Shown: positions 27,645 through 38,649, counted from the stretch's first letter. The stretch: DNA of 64,000 nucleotides from Legionella anisa (GCF_001467525.1 NZ_LNXS01000029.1:124001-188000); one strand, 5' to 3'. Notes: generated from the sequence alone by a model not told the origin. Program-made: numbers and translations.

Positions 27645-27727
27645 GTAGCCTGGGTGCAGCGCAGCGGAACCCGGGGATTCTGTATATGATCTCAATCCCG
27701 GGTTCCGCTGCGCTGCACCCAGGCTAC
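27645..27727. repeat. REP-like palindrome, copy 4 (complete)
   Basis: GTAGCCTGGGTGCAGCGCAG ... CTGCGCTGCACCCAGGCTAC in the convergent pilT/rph gap. The hairpin could end transcription from both sides. Confidence 0.85.
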
Positions 27728-27763
27728 ACATATCCTATGTTATAGCGTGAATGGTTACAGCTT

Positions 27764-28471
27764 TTACGCATTTTTTTGTAATTCAATGAGTTGAGGAATA
27801 CCCATTTCAGCAAGTGCAAGCATGCTGTTTAATTCATCACGATTAAAATGTTTGTCTTCGGCAGTACCTTGAACTTCGATGAAATGTCCTGCTTCATTCA
27901 TGACGATATTCATGTCGGTTTCGGCAAGTACGTCTTCAGCATAATCCAAGTCAAGTACTGCTTGACCTCGATAGAGCCCCACAGAAACTGCAGCAATGTA
28001 ATGAAATACCGGCATTTTACGTATTTTTTCTCGTTCTACCATCCAGTTTATTGCATCTCTCATCGCGACACAGGCGCCTGTAATAGCCGCTGTTCTTGTA
28101 CCCCCATCAGCTTGAATTACATCACAATCTAAAGTTATTGTATTTTCGCCCAGGAATTTTAAATCAACACAAGCTCTTAGTGAGCGGCCAATGAGACGCT
28201 GGATTTCCATGGTTCTACCGCCTTGTTTTCCTTTGCTTGCTTCTCGTTCAGTGCGACTGTGGGTGGCACGCGGAAGCATACCGTATTCAGCGGTAACCCA
28301 ACCTTGGTTTTTTCCTTTAATAAAACGGGGAACCCCGTCAGTTACCGATGCATTACATAATACTTTGGTTTGTCCAAATTCAACAAGAACTGAGCCTTCA
28401 GCATGTTTTGTATAGTTTCTGGTTAATTTAACAGAACGTAATTGATTGGCTTCGCGGTTACTTGGGCGCAT
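27764..28471 (-). CDS. rph: Ribonuclease PH
   Basis: 235-residue phosphorolytic 3'-5' exoribonuclease trimming tRNA 3' ends. It starts [16 protein letters not shown], then [44 protein letters not shown] and [19 protein letters not shown], all canonical, including the phosphate-binding Arg region. It is divergent from yicC across a 425-base gap. Confidence 0.97.
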   Translation of the reverse strand: MRPSNREANQLRSVKLTRNYTKHAEGSVLVEFGQTKVLCNASVTDGVPRFIKGKNQGWVTAEYGMLPRATHSRTEREASKGKQGGRTMEIQRLIGRSLRACVDLKFLGENTITLDCDVIQADGGTRTAAITGACVAMRDAINWMVEREKIRKMPVFHYIAAVSVGLYRGQAVLDLDYAEDVLAETDMNIVMNEAGHFIEVQGTAEDKHFNRDELNSMLALAEMGIPQLIELQKNA

Positions 28472-28896
28472 AGATAATCCTCGATAAAATTAAGAATTAT
28501 AACGCTTAACTTCTCGCGTTGCACCCTAAAGTATGTATGATGTGATAAAAGCGCAGTTTTCTACATTTTTCTGGCGATAACTCCTCCATTTAACCTAAGA
28601 ATACAAGAGTATTATCCCAATGAGTATGCTTATTCCTTTAACTTCAAATTGCTTATGGAAGTTAAATTAAGTAATTATTTACTCACGGGTTAAGGATTTA
28701 ACTCGGGATAAATAGGTGACTTATATTGGATCTTACATGGGATTATTACATCTATATATTTAATTAATTGCCAAAATGGTGTAATATTGTTCATTGCGAT
28801 TCATGGTCTGATACCAATTTTAGGCAGATTGTCTCTGTCCAATTGCTTTAAATTGGAGTATATTCGCGCAAGGTAGTTTTTTTCATTGGTATCTAT
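28472..28896. other. Divergent intergenic region between rph and yicC
   Basis: 425 A+T-rich bases. It should contain the promoters of rph (leftward) and the yicC-gmk-rpoZ group (rightward), but I could not single out a strong promoter. The only notable structure is a short CAATTTAAAG / CTTTAAATTG repeat near 28838-28856. No RNA gene recognised. Confidence 0.4.
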
Positions 28897-29763
28897 ATGC
28901 TGCAAAGTATGACGGCTTTCTCGCGGGTGCAAAAGCAAATCGAAGAAGGTCATTTTTGTTGGGAAATTAAGTCTGTTAACCATCGATATTTAGATGTTTC
29001 ATTTCGTTTGCCTGAATCGTTCCGATTTATAGAACCACAATTGCGTCATTTGCTGCGTGATAAGATCAATCGCGGGAAATTGGAGTGTCAGCTGAAATTT
29101 CAAGACACAAGTGCTGATAATCAGTCTATGCTTATAAATATAGGCATGGTAAATGCATTAGTGAATTTAAGTGGGAAGCTTGCGGAGTCTCACCATTTGC
29201 CGAATGATTTAGGTGTTAGTCGTGTCCTATCCTGGCCTGGTGTGTTGCAAGCAAATATACCCGATGTGGAGGTGTTAGGAGAGCATGCACTTTCTTTGTT
29301 TCATGATGCAGTTGAGCAGTTAAGGCAAATGCGCACCACAGAGGGAAGCGCATTAAAAGCACATGTGGAAGGACGATTAAGTGACTTAGGTCAAGAGATT
29401 AAGAAGGCTCGATCTATAGTATTAATGCAAACAGAACAAGTGAAAGACAAGCTGTTGACCCGATTGCACGCAGTGAAACTTGAAGTTCAGGAAGCGCGTG
29501 TGGAGCAGGAAATAGCTTTCATTTTGACTCGTATTGATGTGAGTGAGGAATTAGATAGATTACAGACTCATCTTGATGAAGTGAATCGGACACTAAATTG
29601 CGATAAAATAGCAGGTAGGCGTCTTGATTTTTTGATGCAAGAATTAAATAGGGAGGCGAATACGTTAAGCTCAAAGTCTGACTCTGTGGAATTGACTCGG
29701 AGTTCAGTGGAAATGAAAGTTTTAATTGAGCAAATGCGTGAGCAAATTCAAAACATTGAGTGA
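28897..29763 (+). CDS. YicC/YloC family endoribonuclease
   Basis: 288 residues. The N-terminal SMTAFSRVQ, then [20 protein letters not shown], and the C-terminal [19 protein letters not shown] are family hallmarks. E. coli YicC is an RNA-cleaving protein acting on small-RNA and mRNA turnover; that is family knowledge, not shown here. The stop overlaps the GTG start of gmk, so the two are coupled, as in many proteobacteria. Confidence 0.94.
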   Translation: MLQSMTAFSRVQKQIEEGHFCWEIKSVNHRYLDVSFRLPESFRFIEPQLRHLLRDKINRGKLECQLKFQDTSADNQSMLINIGMVNALVNLSGKLAESHHLPNDLGVSRVLSWPGVLQANIPDVEVLGEHALSLFHDAVEQLRQMRTTEGSALKAHVEGRLSDLGQEIKKARSIVLMQTEQVKDKLLTRLHAVKLEVQEARVEQEIAFILTRIDVSEELDRLQTHLDEVNRTLNCDKIAGRRLDFLMQELNREANTLSSKSDSVELTRSSVEMKVLIEQMREQIQNIE

Positions 29764-30398
29764 GTATTATTGTGGGTGATTATTCGGGTAATTTATTTAT
29801 TGTTGCAGCACCTTCTGGGGGAGGTAAAACAAGTTTAGTAAAAAAGTTAATTGAAACTCTTGAGGATGTTGAGGTATCCATTTCGCATACAACACGAATG
29901 ATGCGACCTGGGGAGCAGCATGGAGTGGATTACTTTTTTATTGATGAAGAAGAATTTATGCATATGATTAATGATTGTGCTTTTTTAGAGCACGCCCGAG
30001 TCTTTAATCATTTATATGGAACATCGATGGAGCAAATTACTAACCGTTTGCAAAATGGCATCGATGTAATTCTGGATATAGACTGGCAAGGAGCAGAGCA
30101 GATTAGACGTTCCTTTCCGGATGCGGTGAGTATCTTTATTGTGCCGCCGTCATTGGATGCCTTAAAACAACGATTATTGAATAGACGACAAGATAAGGAT
30201 GAAGTGATTAGTGACCGGATGAAAAAAGCTCAGGATGAATTGAGTCATTATTCTGAGTTTGATTATTTAATCGTTAATGATAATTTTGAAAAAGCAGCGA
30301 TGGAATTGGGTGCAATTGTGATTGCAAACCGCTTACGTATTGGGCGGCAGATAAATAAACAATCAAAATTGCTTTCATTCCTTTTATCATCGCAGTAA
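29760..30398 (+). CDS. gmk: Guanylate kinase
   Basis: Phosphorylates GMP to GDP. P-loop [12 protein letters not shown] (residues about 17-28), GMP-binding [20 protein letters not shown], and [11 protein letters not shown] are present. 212 residues. The start is GTG 29760, inside the yicC stop (GTGA). It leads into rpoZ and spoT, linking guanine nucleotide supply and (p)ppGpp metabolism in one cluster. Confidence 0.96.
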   Translation: MSIIVGDYSGNLFIVAAPSGGGKTSLVKKLIETLEDVEVSISHTTRMMRPGEQHGVDYFFIDEEEFMHMINDCAFLEHARVFNHLYGTSMEQITNRLQNGIDVILDIDWQGAEQIRRSFPDAVSIFIVPPSLDALKQRLLNRRQDKDEVISDRMKKAQDELSHYSEFDYLIVNDNFEKAAMELGAIVIANRLRIGRQINKQSKLLSFLLSSQ

Positions 30399-30429
30399 AA
30401 TGCAAGGTTTTGCTACTGGAGAATGAATT

Positions 30430-30633
30430 ATGGCGCGAGTTACAGTTGAAGATTGTTTAAAGAACGTTGCAAATCGATTTGAACTGGTTATGGTGGCCAC
30501 GAAACGTGCGCGTCAAATTGCAGTTCGAGGAGATCAACCTATGGTTGAATGGGAAAATGATAAACCTACTGTAGTGGCTTTGCGTGAAATAGCCGAAGGC
30601 TTAATAACGCCAGAAATTTTGGATAAGGAATAG
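30430..30633 (+). CDS. rpoZ: RNA polymerase omega subunit
   Basis: 67 residues: [20 protein letters not shown], then [12 protein letters not shown] and [12 protein letters not shown], the standard omega fold needed for polymerase assembly and part of a (p)ppGpp binding site. It is 31 bases after gmk, with GGAG 8 bases before ATG. Confidence 0.97.
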   Translation: MARVTVEDCLKNVANRFELVMVATKRARQIAVRGDQPMVEWENDKPTVVALREIAEGLITPEILDKE

Positions 30634-30732
30634 TTTGGAGGATGGGGGACCCTGTTCACATTCATTAGATTGGCAAGGCTCTAGGCCAGAATCGTAGAAT
30701 TGTAAACAGAGAACCCAGGAAAAAATATTCAT

Positions 30733-30811
30733 GTAGCTTGGGTAAATTGAATGGGCCCCAAGTTTTGAGTGACTAAAATTTCCCAGATTCGTTTCACTTC
30801 ACCCAAGCTAC
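30733..30811. repeat. Degenerate REP-like palindrome, copy 5
   Basis: GTAGCTTGGGTAAATTGAA ... CACTTCACCCAAGCTAC; a diverged family member in the rpoZ/spoT gap. Confidence 0.6.
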
Positions 30812-30881
30812 GAATCATAAAGGATTGTGATTTATACGGGACGCCTTAAACAGGGTGAATTATGGGTATAGGGGTATGGTC

Positions 30882-33032
30882 ATGTTAGATACTAGGGAGT
30901 ACTGCGTGAGCTACTTTAAGGAGCTCGATGAAGAGCTGAAATGCTATCTTGAGCAGTCGCAAATAGAGAAATGTTACCAGGCCTATCTGGTTGCTGAAAA
31001 AGCGCATCAAGGGCAGATGCGGCGTTCTGGCGAGCCTTATATTACTCATCCTGTTGCAGCAGCTTTGATTCTTGCTCGAATGCGTCTGGATTATCAAACA
31101 ATTATGGCTACTTTGCTTCATGATGTGGTTGAAGATACCTCAGTGAGCAAAGATGATTTAACACGCCAATTCGGTGAAGAAATTACCTCCCTTGTGGATG
31201 GTGTTACCAAACTAACCAAAATCAAATTTGAATCAAAGGCTGAGGCCCAGGCGGAAAATTTCCGTAAAATGGTTTTGGCTATGGTTAAAGATATCCGTGT
31301 CATTATTGTTAAGTTAGCCGATCGTTTGCATAACATGAAGACACTAGGTGCAATGCCTTACGCAAAACGTAGACGTATAGCCATAGAAACTCTGGAAATT
31401 TATGCCCCAATTGCGAACCGTTTGGGGATGCATTCGATTTATGTAGGTCTTGAGGACTTAGGATTTCAGGCTTTATATCCTATGCGTTACAGAGCCATTA
31501 AATCAGCAGTTGAAAAATCTCGTGGCAATCGACGTGAATTGACCCAGACAATTGAACGTGATTTGCAACTGGCTTTAGCGCAATTAAACATTCCTTACGA
31601 ACAAGTGTTCGGCAGACAAAAGCATTTATACAGTATTTATAAAAAAATGCGCCAGAAAAAAGCCTCATTTACCGAGATTACCGATGTTTTTGCTTTTCGA
31701 GTGATTACTGAAGATATTGATTCGTGTTACCGTATTTTAGGTGCTTTACATTGTACCTATAAACCTGTCCCACAACGTTTCAAAGACTATATTGGTATAC
31801 CTAAGGCCAATGGATATCAATCTCTGCATACCACTTTGTTTGGGCCGTTTGGGGTTCCTCTCGAAGTGCAAATTCGTACTCGTGACATGGATAAGGTTGC
31901 GGATAATGGAGTAGCCGCACATTGGATTTATAAATCGTCTGGCCTTGAAGTAAACGAAGCACAACTGCGTGCAAGAGAATGGGTACAAAGTTTATTGGAA
32001 ATGCAGCGTAGTACTGGAAGTTCGTTAGAGTTTATTGAGAACGTCAAAATCGATTTATTTCCAGATGAAGTATATGTTTTTACTCCTAAAGGCCATATTA
32101 TGGAGTTACCCAAAGGAGCTACGCCAGTTGATTTTGCCTATTCGGTACACTCAGGGGTGGGTAATAGTTGTGTGGCGGCGAAAGTCAATAGAAAATTAGT
32201 GCCGTTAAGTATTCCTTTATCTAATGGGCAAACGGTTGAGATTATTACGGCACAAGGTGCTCATCCCAACCCGACTTGGTTAAATTTTGTAGTTACGGGA
32301 AAAGCGCGATCGAATATCCGTCACTTTCTAAAGAGTCAACAAAATACTGAATCAATTAGCTTGGGAAAACGTCTTCTTGAGCAGTCATTGAACGAATTAT
32401 CCAGTGATTATGCAAAAATTCCACCAGAATCCTTACACGCATTATTAAGTGATTTACATTATAAAACGATAGATGATTTGCTCTATGCGATTGGTATAGG
32501 CAATCAAATGGCAATGGTAATTGCCAAAAGATTGGTAATAACTCAAGACGCTAATGAACTGGATAAAGGAATTAAAACACGTCCCTTGGCAATTAAAGGA
32601 ACAGAGGGAATGGTGGTTCATTTTGGTGAGTGTTGTCAGCCTATTCCGGGCGATAATATTGTTGGGAAATTCCAACAAGGTCGAGGAATTATTGTGCATA
32701 GCAGTGATTGCACAACTTTAAAAAATTCACGAACTAATCCAGAGCAATTTGTTGCCTTACGTTGGGATGAGAAGGTTGAAGGTGAGTACTGGGTTGATAT
32801 TACCGTTGATGTAGTAAACGAGCGTGGTGTGTTGGCAGCTCTGGCAACTGCAATTGCTGAAGCAGGGTCTAATATAGGTAATATCAATGTGGATCCACGA
32901 GATGGACGACATAATGCAGTTACATTTTCAATTAGTGTTATTGATAGAACGCATTTGGCTCGTGTAATGCGCAGGTTACGAGCCAATAAAGTGGTGATGC
33001 GTCTTTATAGAAAAAAACAAGGGGATAATTAA
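30882..33032 (+). CDS. spoT: Bifunctional (p)ppGpp synthetase/hydrolase SpoT
   Basis: About 716 residues controlling the stringent response. The N-terminal HD hydrolase domain is intact ([23 protein letters not shown]), followed by the synthetase region ([23 protein letters not shown]), a TGS domain ([20 protein letters not shown]), a zinc-finger/CC-type region and a C-terminal ACT domain. The frame is open from GTG 30855. ATG 30882 is preferred because GGGG lies 7 bases upstream; ATG 30876 is an alternative. The next gene starts in the TAATG of its stop. Confidence 0.95.
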   Translation: MLDTREYCVSYFKELDEELKCYLEQSQIEKCYQAYLVAEKAHQGQMRRSGEPYITHPVAAALILARMRLDYQTIMATLLHDVVEDTSVSKDDLTRQFGEEITSLVDGVTKLTKIKFESKAEAQAENFRKMVLAMVKDIRVIIVKLADRLHNMKTLGAMPYAKRRRIAIETLEIYAPIANRLGMHSIYVGLEDLGFQALYPMRYRAIKSAVEKSRGNRRELTQTIERDLQLALAQLNIPYEQVFGRQKHLYSIYKKMRQKKASFTEITDVFAFRVITEDIDSCYRILGALHCTYKPVPQRFKDYIGIPKANGYQSLHTTLFGPFGVPLEVQIRTRDMDKVADNGVAAHWIYKSSGLEVNEAQLRAREWVQSLLEMQRSTGSSLEFIENVKIDLFPDEVYVFTPKGHIMELPKGATPVDFAYSVHSGVGNSCVAAKVNRKLVPLSIPLSNGQTVEIITAQGAHPNPTWLNFVVTGKARSNIRHFLKSQQNTESISLGKRLLEQSLNELSSDYAKIPPESLHALLSDLHYKTIDDLLYAIGIGNQMAMVIAKRLVITQDANELDKGIKTRPLAIKGTEGMVVHFGECCQPIPGDNIVGKFQQGRGIIVHSSDCTTLKNSRTNPEQFVALRWDEKVEGEYWVDITVDVVNERGVLAALATAIAEAGSNIGNINVDPRDGRHNAVTFSISVIDRTHLARVMRRLRANKVVMRLYRKKQGDN

Positions 33033-33415
33033 TGCTACCGGTACATACAAAATTGGCTCCAGAAGCTATTGGAACTTATTCACAAGCTATTAAATGCGGG
33101 GATACAGTGTATCTTTCAGGACAAATACCACTTGATCCTGTAACCATGGAACTATGCAGTGAAGATATTAAATTGCAAATTACTCAGGTTTTGGAAAACT
33201 TGTCGGCAGTTTGTGAGGCTGCAGGCGGTAGTTTGGCACATATAGTGAAATTAAATGTTTATCTTACGGATTTGCGTCATTTTCCTTTAATTAATGAAGC
33301 AATGAGTCGTTATTTTTCAACACCATACCCAGCAAGAGCAGCGGTAGAAGTCTCTACATTGCCACGTGGTGTTCAGGTTGAGATGGATGGTATAATGGTT
33401 TTATCTTCGAAATAA
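33032..33415 (+). CDS. ridA: RidA family enamine/imine deaminase
   Basis: 127-residue YjgF/RidA trimer-forming protein: [38 protein letters not shown], and [20 protein letters not shown] with the Arg that binds the substrate carboxylate. It hydrolyses reactive enamines from PLP enzymes. It overlaps the spoT stop by one base and is likely translationally coupled. Confidence 0.95.
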   Translation: MLPVHTKLAPEAIGTYSQAIKCGDTVYLSGQIPLDPVTMELCSEDIKLQITQVLENLSAVCEAAGGSLAHIVKLNVYLTDLRHFPLINEAMSRYFSTPYPARAAVEVSTLPRGVQVEMDGIMVLSSK

Positions 33416-33427
33416 TTTATTTTAAAA

Positions 33428-33478
33428 GTAGCCTGGGTGAAGCGGAACCCGGGTTCCGCTTCACTTCACCCAGGCTGC
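33428..33478. repeat. REP-like palindrome, copy 6 (compact)
   Basis: GTAGCCTGGGTGAAGCGGAA directly against its complementary arm TTCCGCTTCACTTCACCCAGG then CTGC; it forms one long hairpin after ridA. Confidence 0.85.
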
Positions 33479-33501
33479 ACATTTATAGCCAGAGTTTATT
33501 T

Positions 33502-35364
33502 ATGAGTATTATTTCCCTTCATAGCGTTTCACTCAATATTGCGGGTAATCAGTTATTAGATAATGCTGATTGGCAGCTCCAACCACAAGATCGTATTGCA
33601 TTGGTTGGACGAAATGGAGCAGGTAAGTCCACTTTGCTTAAACTTTTATTAGGAGATTTAGTTCCTGATAGCGGTCAAATCAATCAGCTTTCTGGATTGC
33701 GAGTAGCTGGATTGACTCAAGAAGTTCCAATTGCTGAAGAAGAGTCGGTTTATCATTTTCTCGTGAAAAGCCTTGGTGAAGTAGGGGAGGTTTTATCGCG
33801 TTTTAATGAATTATCTCAGTTGGGTGATATGGATGAATTAGCTTCATGCCAGCAACAAATGGATAATTTACATGCTTGGGATAAATTACCACAAATTGAG
33901 ACTATGGCCAGCCGTTTAGGCATAGTTACTAATGAGCGCATGAATAATTTGTCAGGCGGTATGAAACGGCGCGTGCTTCTGGGGGCGGCACTTATTGCAA
34001 CTCCAGACTTATTACTATTGGATGAGCCTACAAACCATTTGGATATTGAAGCAATCGAATGGTTAGAGGCTTACTTAAAGAGTTTCAAAGGAGCTGTGCT
34101 CTTGGTTACTCATGATAGAGAGTTTTTAAGTCAGGTATCTAATCGGATAGTAGAAATTGATAGAGGAAAACTGTACCAGCATGATTGTAACTATGAAACT
34201 TATCTGGATAGAAGAGAATCCATTCGTCTGAGCGAGCAAAAGCAAAATGATTTATTTGATAAAAAGCTGGCTGAGGAAGAGGTATGGATCCGTACAGGAA
34301 TTAAAGCACGGCGAACACGTAACGAAGGACGGGTACGCGCATTAAAGGCACTGCGTGAGGAATATAAGGCGCGTCGTAATCAATTGGGCAAGGTCAAATC
34401 ATTCTCGCTTGATGTAACTCGTTCAGGTACAGATGTTATCGAAGCAAACCAAGTGAACTATAACTTGGGTGATAAAACAATTTTAAGTGATTTTTCTTTA
34501 CTACTGACTCGAGGGGATAAGCTTGGAATAATTGGTCCGAATGGGTGTGGTAAAACGACCCTGGTCCGACTGTTGCTTGGGGAGTTAAAGCCAGATTCTG
34601 GACAAATAAAGCTTGGTACATCTTTGAGTGTCGCTTATTTTGATCAATTGCGTCGTCAATTGCACGAAGATCAAACAGTTATGTTTAATGTAGGTGATGG
34701 CGCGGATTATGTAACAATTAATGGCAAGAAAAAACATGTTGCCAGTTATCTGCGTGATTTTTTATTTTCACCCGAACGTTTTAATCAACCGGTTTCAGTG
34801 CTTTCTGGTGGTGAAAGAAACAGATTATTATTAGCCAAACTGCTTGCCAAACCAGTAAATTTGTTAGTAATGGACGAACCTACCAATGATTTGGATATCG
34901 AAACTTTAGAGCTCCTTGAAAGTATGTTAGTTGACTATCCTGGAACTTTAATATTAATTAGCCATGATAGGGCATTTATTAATCAAGTCGTTACCAGTGT
35001 TCTGGTTTATGAAGAAGCAGGGCAGTTTAATGAATTTGTTGGTGGATATGATGAATATAAAATGCATAAAAAACAGCAACAGCGAGAGCAGATAGTAAAA
35101 ACACCTGTTGGGAAACGAAATCCTGTAACAAATAAATTAAGCTTTAATGAGCAACGTGAACTGGCGCAATTACCACAAAAAATTGAACAGCTGGAAGCAA
35201 AAATAGCTGAATTACATTTACAAATGGCTGAGCCCAGATTTTACCAACAAGATGCCCAATTGATTACAAAAATTAATCAAGGTCTGGCTGAAGATGAGGA
35301 TTTATTAACACAACTTTATACGCGATGGGAAGTATTAGAAGATGTTGAGAAAAGGAACAAATAA
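33502..35364 (+). CDS. uup: ABC-F ATPase, Uup type
   Basis: 620 residues with two ATPase domains: Walker A GRNGAGKSTLL (near 36) and GPNGCGKTTLV (near 347), signatures NLSGGMKRR and VLSGGERNR, Walker B LLLDEPTNHLD and LVMDEPTNDLD. No membrane segment. A C-terminal coiled coil (about 555-620) matches the DNA-binding tail of Uup. ABC-F proteins act on ribosomes, and Uup also affects replication-linked processes. The small membrane-protein gene begins at the base after the stop. Confidence 0.94.
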   Translation: MSIISLHSVSLNIAGNQLLDNADWQLQPQDRIALVGRNGAGKSTLLKLLLGDLVPDSGQINQLSGLRVAGLTQEVPIAEEESVYHFLVKSLGEVGEVLSRFNELSQLGDMDELASCQQQMDNLHAWDKLPQIETMASRLGIVTNERMNNLSGGMKRRVLLGAALIATPDLLLLDEPTNHLDIEAIEWLEAYLKSFKGAVLLVTHDREFLSQVSNRIVEIDRGKLYQHDCNYETYLDRRESIRLSEQKQNDLFDKKLAEEEVWIRTGIKARRTRNEGRVRALKALREEYKARRNQLGKVKSFSLDVTRSGTDVIEANQVNYNLGDKTILSDFSLLLTRGDKLGIIGPNGCGKTTLVRLLLGELKPDSGQIKLGTSLSVAYFDQLRRQLHEDQTVMFNVGDGADYVTINGKKKHVASYLRDFLFSPERFNQPVSVLSGGERNRLLLAKLLAKPVNLLVMDEPTNDLDIETLELLESMLVDYPGTLILISHDRAFINQVVTSVLVYEEAGQFNEFVGGYDEYKMHKKQQQREQIVKTPVGKRNPVTNKLSFNEQRELAQLPQKIEQLEAKIAELHLQMAEPRFYQQDAQLITKINQGLAEDEDLLTQLYTRWEVLEDVEKRNK

Positions 35365-35775
35365 ATGTTACTAACACTGGCTATGGTTGTTCTTTTAAGT
35401 TCGATTCTGGTTTTCTTTTCAGAGGAATTTATTAAGGCCTTCAATAAGTTCTTTGCCATAAAAGGAGCTAAATTGTTAGTCCCGATGTTTGCTGCTTCCT
35501 GGCTAATTTATACGTTTTCTTTTTGGTGTTTATGGGCAATTTTTTATGTGCGTGAAATATTGGTTGAAGTACTGAATTTTTTAGTGCGTATCATGCCTTT
35601 TCAGAATGGAGCAGTTTCAGTTGTACTGATATTCATGCTGACTTTTCTTTCAGTAGTTCCAGTTCTTATTCTTGATATTTTTTCACGCAGAAAAAAATTC
35701 AAAGGATATCAGTATCCTTATGTGACAAGTGGAGTAATTTGGTTGATATCTGTTTTTTTATTAGTCATTATATAG
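35365..35775 (+). CDS. Four-helix inner-membrane protein of unknown function
   Basis: 136 residues with about four transmembrane segments: the N-terminal LTLAMVVLLSSILVFF, a Trp/Phe-rich pair around ASWLIYTFSFWCLWAIFYV, VVLIFMLTFLSVVPVLI, and a C-terminal VIWLISVFLLVII. A basic loop (SRRKKFKGYQ) precedes the last helix. No family recognised. It starts immediately after uup and so is co-transcribed. Confidence 0.7.
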   Translation: MLLTLAMVVLLSSILVFFSEEFIKAFNKFFAIKGAKLLVPMFAASWLIYTFSFWCLWAIFYVREILVEVLNFLVRIMPFQNGAVSVVLIFMLTFLSVVPVLILDIFSRRKKFKGYQYPYVTSGVIWLISVFLLVII

Positions 35776-35903
35776 TTCATCTGTAAAGAAATGTAATTTT
35801 TATGTAAAGATTCATCAATTTTGTTAATAAAACCTTAAGTTTTCTTTTTTATACTTCTTTGCGTCAAGTTTGGAATTTAATAAAAATCAAAAAGGAGACT
35901 AAA

Positions 35904-36803
35904 GTGGAATTCGGCAAAAAACAACACCATCATGATAAAGTTACTGGTACCCATCAGCATGACCATGGACATCAACCCCTCTATCCTCAAGTTGAGGTAA
36001 CGTCTCACCACCCCCATGTAGAGGTGCGTAACCCCCTATATCCTCAGGTAACACTACCTCCTTATAATCCTCGTGTAGAGGTTCGTACTACTCCTCGTGT
36101 ACGTACTGGTTATAATCATCATTATCATGATCACAGTTATTCTTCTACTGGCCGTGGTGGACGCGTCTTATTTGTTGGATTTTTTATTCTTTTACCCATT
36201 GTGGTTATTGCTGCAATACTGAGTTCGACTCTTGGTGCAATGAGTTTAACTACGGCTTCCCTAACTACTGCTGGAGCAGGTGCTGCAACTGCAGGCGCAA
36301 TTGCTTTTAGTGCTTCGACTTTTGGTATCGGCGCACTAATACTCTATGGTGCCCTGGGTTTAGCGTATTTATATTCCAGTGCTAAAGAATGCTATAGCAG
36401 CGACAAAAACGTGTTGGATATGATTAAATCACGTGTTGTTGTAACTGAAGATGAATTGAGCTTTAAAGGGGTTATGAAATCCATAGGCTCTGTATTGTGG
36501 TCTCCATTTTTACTCATTGGTGGTTTGTCAGGTATGGCAGTTAAAGCGGCTGTGAATGCCTGTGTTTCAACCCGTTCGGTGTCATCTACAGATAAAAGCA
36601 TCCAAATGACAGAGTCCTATACCTGGATGTCGGGCAATAGTTTGGGAGCACAACATAAATCTGGCAGCAGTCGCACGCCAAAAGATGTGCCACCAGTCCA
36701 TTCTGAATTATATAGAACTCCAGAACGCACTGAAAACGAGTCTCATCTGTTAGATTCTCAGATTCAATTTCCTTTATCCTCCCCATTATACTCTTCGAAT
36801 TAG
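35904..36803 (+). CDS. His-rich, double-transmembrane protein, candidate effector
   Basis: 299 residues from GTG 35904, which has AAGGAG at ideal spacing (the frame extends to TTG 35859 but lacks a ribosome binding site). The N-terminal 75 residues are extraordinarily rich in His (QHHHDKVTGTHQHDHGH, YNHHYHDHSY) and carry a repeated Tyr-Pro-Gln-Val-Glu-Val type unit (PLYPQVEV, HPHVEVR, PLYPQVTL, NPRVEVR). Then come two or three hydrophobic segments (VLFVGFFILLPIVVIAAIL and an Ala/Gly/Thr-rich hairpin) and a Ser-rich cytosolic-type tail. His clusters suggest metal binding. No homologue recognised. A strong terminator follows. Confidence 0.65.
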   Translation: MEFGKKQHHHDKVTGTHQHDHGHQPLYPQVEVTSHHPHVEVRNPLYPQVTLPPYNPRVEVRTTPRVRTGYNHHYHDHSYSSTGRGGRVLFVGFFILLPIVVIAAILSSTLGAMSLTTASLTTAGAGAATAGAIAFSASTFGIGALILYGALGLAYLYSSAKECYSSDKNVLDMIKSRVVVTEDELSFKGVMKSIGSVLWSPFLLIGGLSGMAVKAAVNACVSTRSVSSTDKSIQMTESYTWMSGNSLGAQHKSGSSRTPKDVPPVHSELYRTPERTENESHLLDSQIQFPLSSPLYSSN

Positions 36804-36820
36804 TAGCAGTGGTTTTTATA

Positions 36821-36860
36821 GTTTTTTGGGTTCGTTATTAAAGAACCCAAAAAACCAAAT
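36821..36860. terminator. Strong bidirectional rho-independent terminator
   Basis: GTTTTTTGGGTTC (36821-36833) and GAACCCAAAAAAC (36843-36855) form a 13-bp stem; the A- and T-runs on each side suit termination on either strand. Confidence 0.8.
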
Positions 36861-37008
36861 AAGCGCTCTAAAAAATTAAAATCCTTCAACTCTAAGACCT
36901 CTTTGCACTGTTTACAATACTAAGAATAGGGAGTTCTCTTAGCCCCGTCCGTTTTTTCCTGCCAAAATGGCCTATAATTTAATCAAGATGCTTTTGTGGG
37001 GGGCTTAT

Positions 37009-38649
37009 ATGACTTCTAATCGATCGGAAAATCCTAAGCGTACAGAAACTGTTGCTTCAATGGGGCAAGAGCTAAATGAAGCGGAACAGACACTTATGAC
37101 GGGGCGACTGCAGCAATGGTTTGCAGATATAGAAAAAAGCAATGACCCCAACAATACTGGAACAACTCCCTCTTTAGCCACTCGATTTCTTTCACATTTT
37201 GGACTAAAAAATGCCTCAGAGGTGTTTTATTATCTTAAAACAGCCGGGGGAAAAGAAACAGTGACTATGATAGCCCGAGAACTGATGAAACAAGAGGATC
37301 AAATTCAATTAATTAAAGAACAAAATGAAGAGGCACTCCGAAAGCGACAACATATAGTTTTTCTGCTGATGGGATTAATTGCAGATCGGGAAGCTTTGGC
37401 GAAAAATGTGGATCAACTTTTTAGACTCGAAATAGAAAAGCATCTTATGAAGGATAAGCATACTGAGCATACAGAAACAATTTCTAGCCGTACTCCAATA
37501 GAAATTATAGAGGCTATGATTTCCAACTACCTTAAGACTATTCACGCGCTTGATGTACAACTGAATAAATTGGAAGAGCAATTAGATGAGGTTGAAAAAG
37601 AGTTGACTGCTATTGAAGAGGAAGAGGAGCAGATGGAAGCCTATCATGAGGAACTTCATACGCATGTCGATATACTGGATAAGTACTTGGCACTGCCTAT
37701 TTTAAGTCATCCTCAAGCACATCCTGTTGTTTTTGAGCATGAGCTCAATTTTCATCAAGCTCACCTGAGCCAAACAGCCACAAACTATGAGGAATTATTT
37801 CGTTTAGCTCTAGAACAAACACGATCTAAAATACAAGAGCTTCAGACACAATCCTCCCCTGGCCAATTGACCCCTGAAATTGAAGGGTTACAATTACGTG
37901 AACAAGGATTGCATTCTGCGTTAAAAGTTATGAGGAATAAGAAAATACTCCTTAATGATAAATTGGAACAAGTTTTTGATTTTTCTCAAGCCCGTTTTAT
38001 TGTCAAACATGAGGAGGCAAAATGCCTTATCCAAAAAGATGATGGCTCATATGCTCTAATTCCTAAGGATATGGACCCTAAAAAAATGACTCAGGAGCAA
38101 TGGGAGCAAGCTAAGCGTAATTTTGATCAAGAAAAAGAACGTATTCAAACCCCCCGCTTTAATTTTATGGAAAAGATACAAGAAAATTTGCAGAAACAAA
38201 TTCAACGCAAAGAGCAACACCTAAGCCTAAGAGAAATACTACAAGCCCAAAGATCAGAAATGCATCGGGCCAGAGAAAAAATGGAAGAAACTTTAAGCGT
38301 TGCTCAAACTCGAAAAGCAACATTATTAGGCAATAATCCTCGTTTGTCGCAAAGACCTTCTCCAAAATCCGATCCCCATGCAAGTTATAAACAAATGGTA
38401 GAAAAATTTGAATCGTTGGTATTAAAAGCGCCAAAAAAGGAAGATATCGAAAAAGCTAGAAGTGTTGTCAAAAATTCATCAATATCATCTGAGGGTAAAG
38501 GAAGGCTTGATGAATTAATCGAACAAGTCACACCGGAGAGGATTATGGGGCCGCAGCAAAGGCTTCAATGGTTATACACCGCCAAACGAATAATAACGGA
38601 TACATCATCACCTAAGCCTGAAGTTGATCCAAATAAAACGATTAAGTAA
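37009..38649 (+). CDS. Long coiled-coil protein, candidate effector
   Basis: 546 residues from ATG 37009, preceded by GGGGGG; the earlier frame start at 36967 lacks a site. No signal peptide or membrane segment. Charged heptad-like stretches dominate: QIQLIKEQNEEALRKR, then LDVQLNKLEEQLDEVEKEL with EEEEEQ (about 190-220), TRSKIQELQTQ, and EKERIQT..QKQIQRKEQHLSLRE (about 370-430). The C-terminal 70 residues (KSDPHASYKQMVEKFESLV onward) look like a small helical domain. This architecture is common among Legionella substrates, but no family was recognised, so the effector idea rests on composition and context. Confidence 0.6.
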   Translation: MTSNRSENPKRTETVASMGQELNEAEQTLMTGRLQQWFADIEKSNDPNNTGTTPSLATRFLSHFGLKNASEVFYYLKTAGGKETVTMIARELMKQEDQIQLIKEQNEEALRKRQHIVFLLMGLIADREALAKNVDQLFRLEIEKHLMKDKHTEHTETISSRTPIEIIEAMISNYLKTIHALDVQLNKLEEQLDEVEKELTAIEEEEEQMEAYHEELHTHVDILDKYLALPILSHPQAHPVVFEHELNFHQAHLSQTATNYEELFRLALEQTRSKIQELQTQSSPGQLTPEIEGLQLREQGLHSALKVMRNKKILLNDKLEQVFDFSQARFIVKHEEAKCLIQKDDGSYALIPKDMDPKKMTQEQWEQAKRNFDQEKERIQTPRFNFMEKIQENLQKQIQRKEQHLSLREILQAQRSEMHRAREKMEETLSVAQTRKATLLGNNPRLSQRPSPKSDPHASYKQMVEKFESLVLKAPKKEDIEKARSVVKNSSISSEGKGRLDELIEQVTPERIMGPQQRLQWLYTAKRIITDTSSPKPEVDPNKTIK

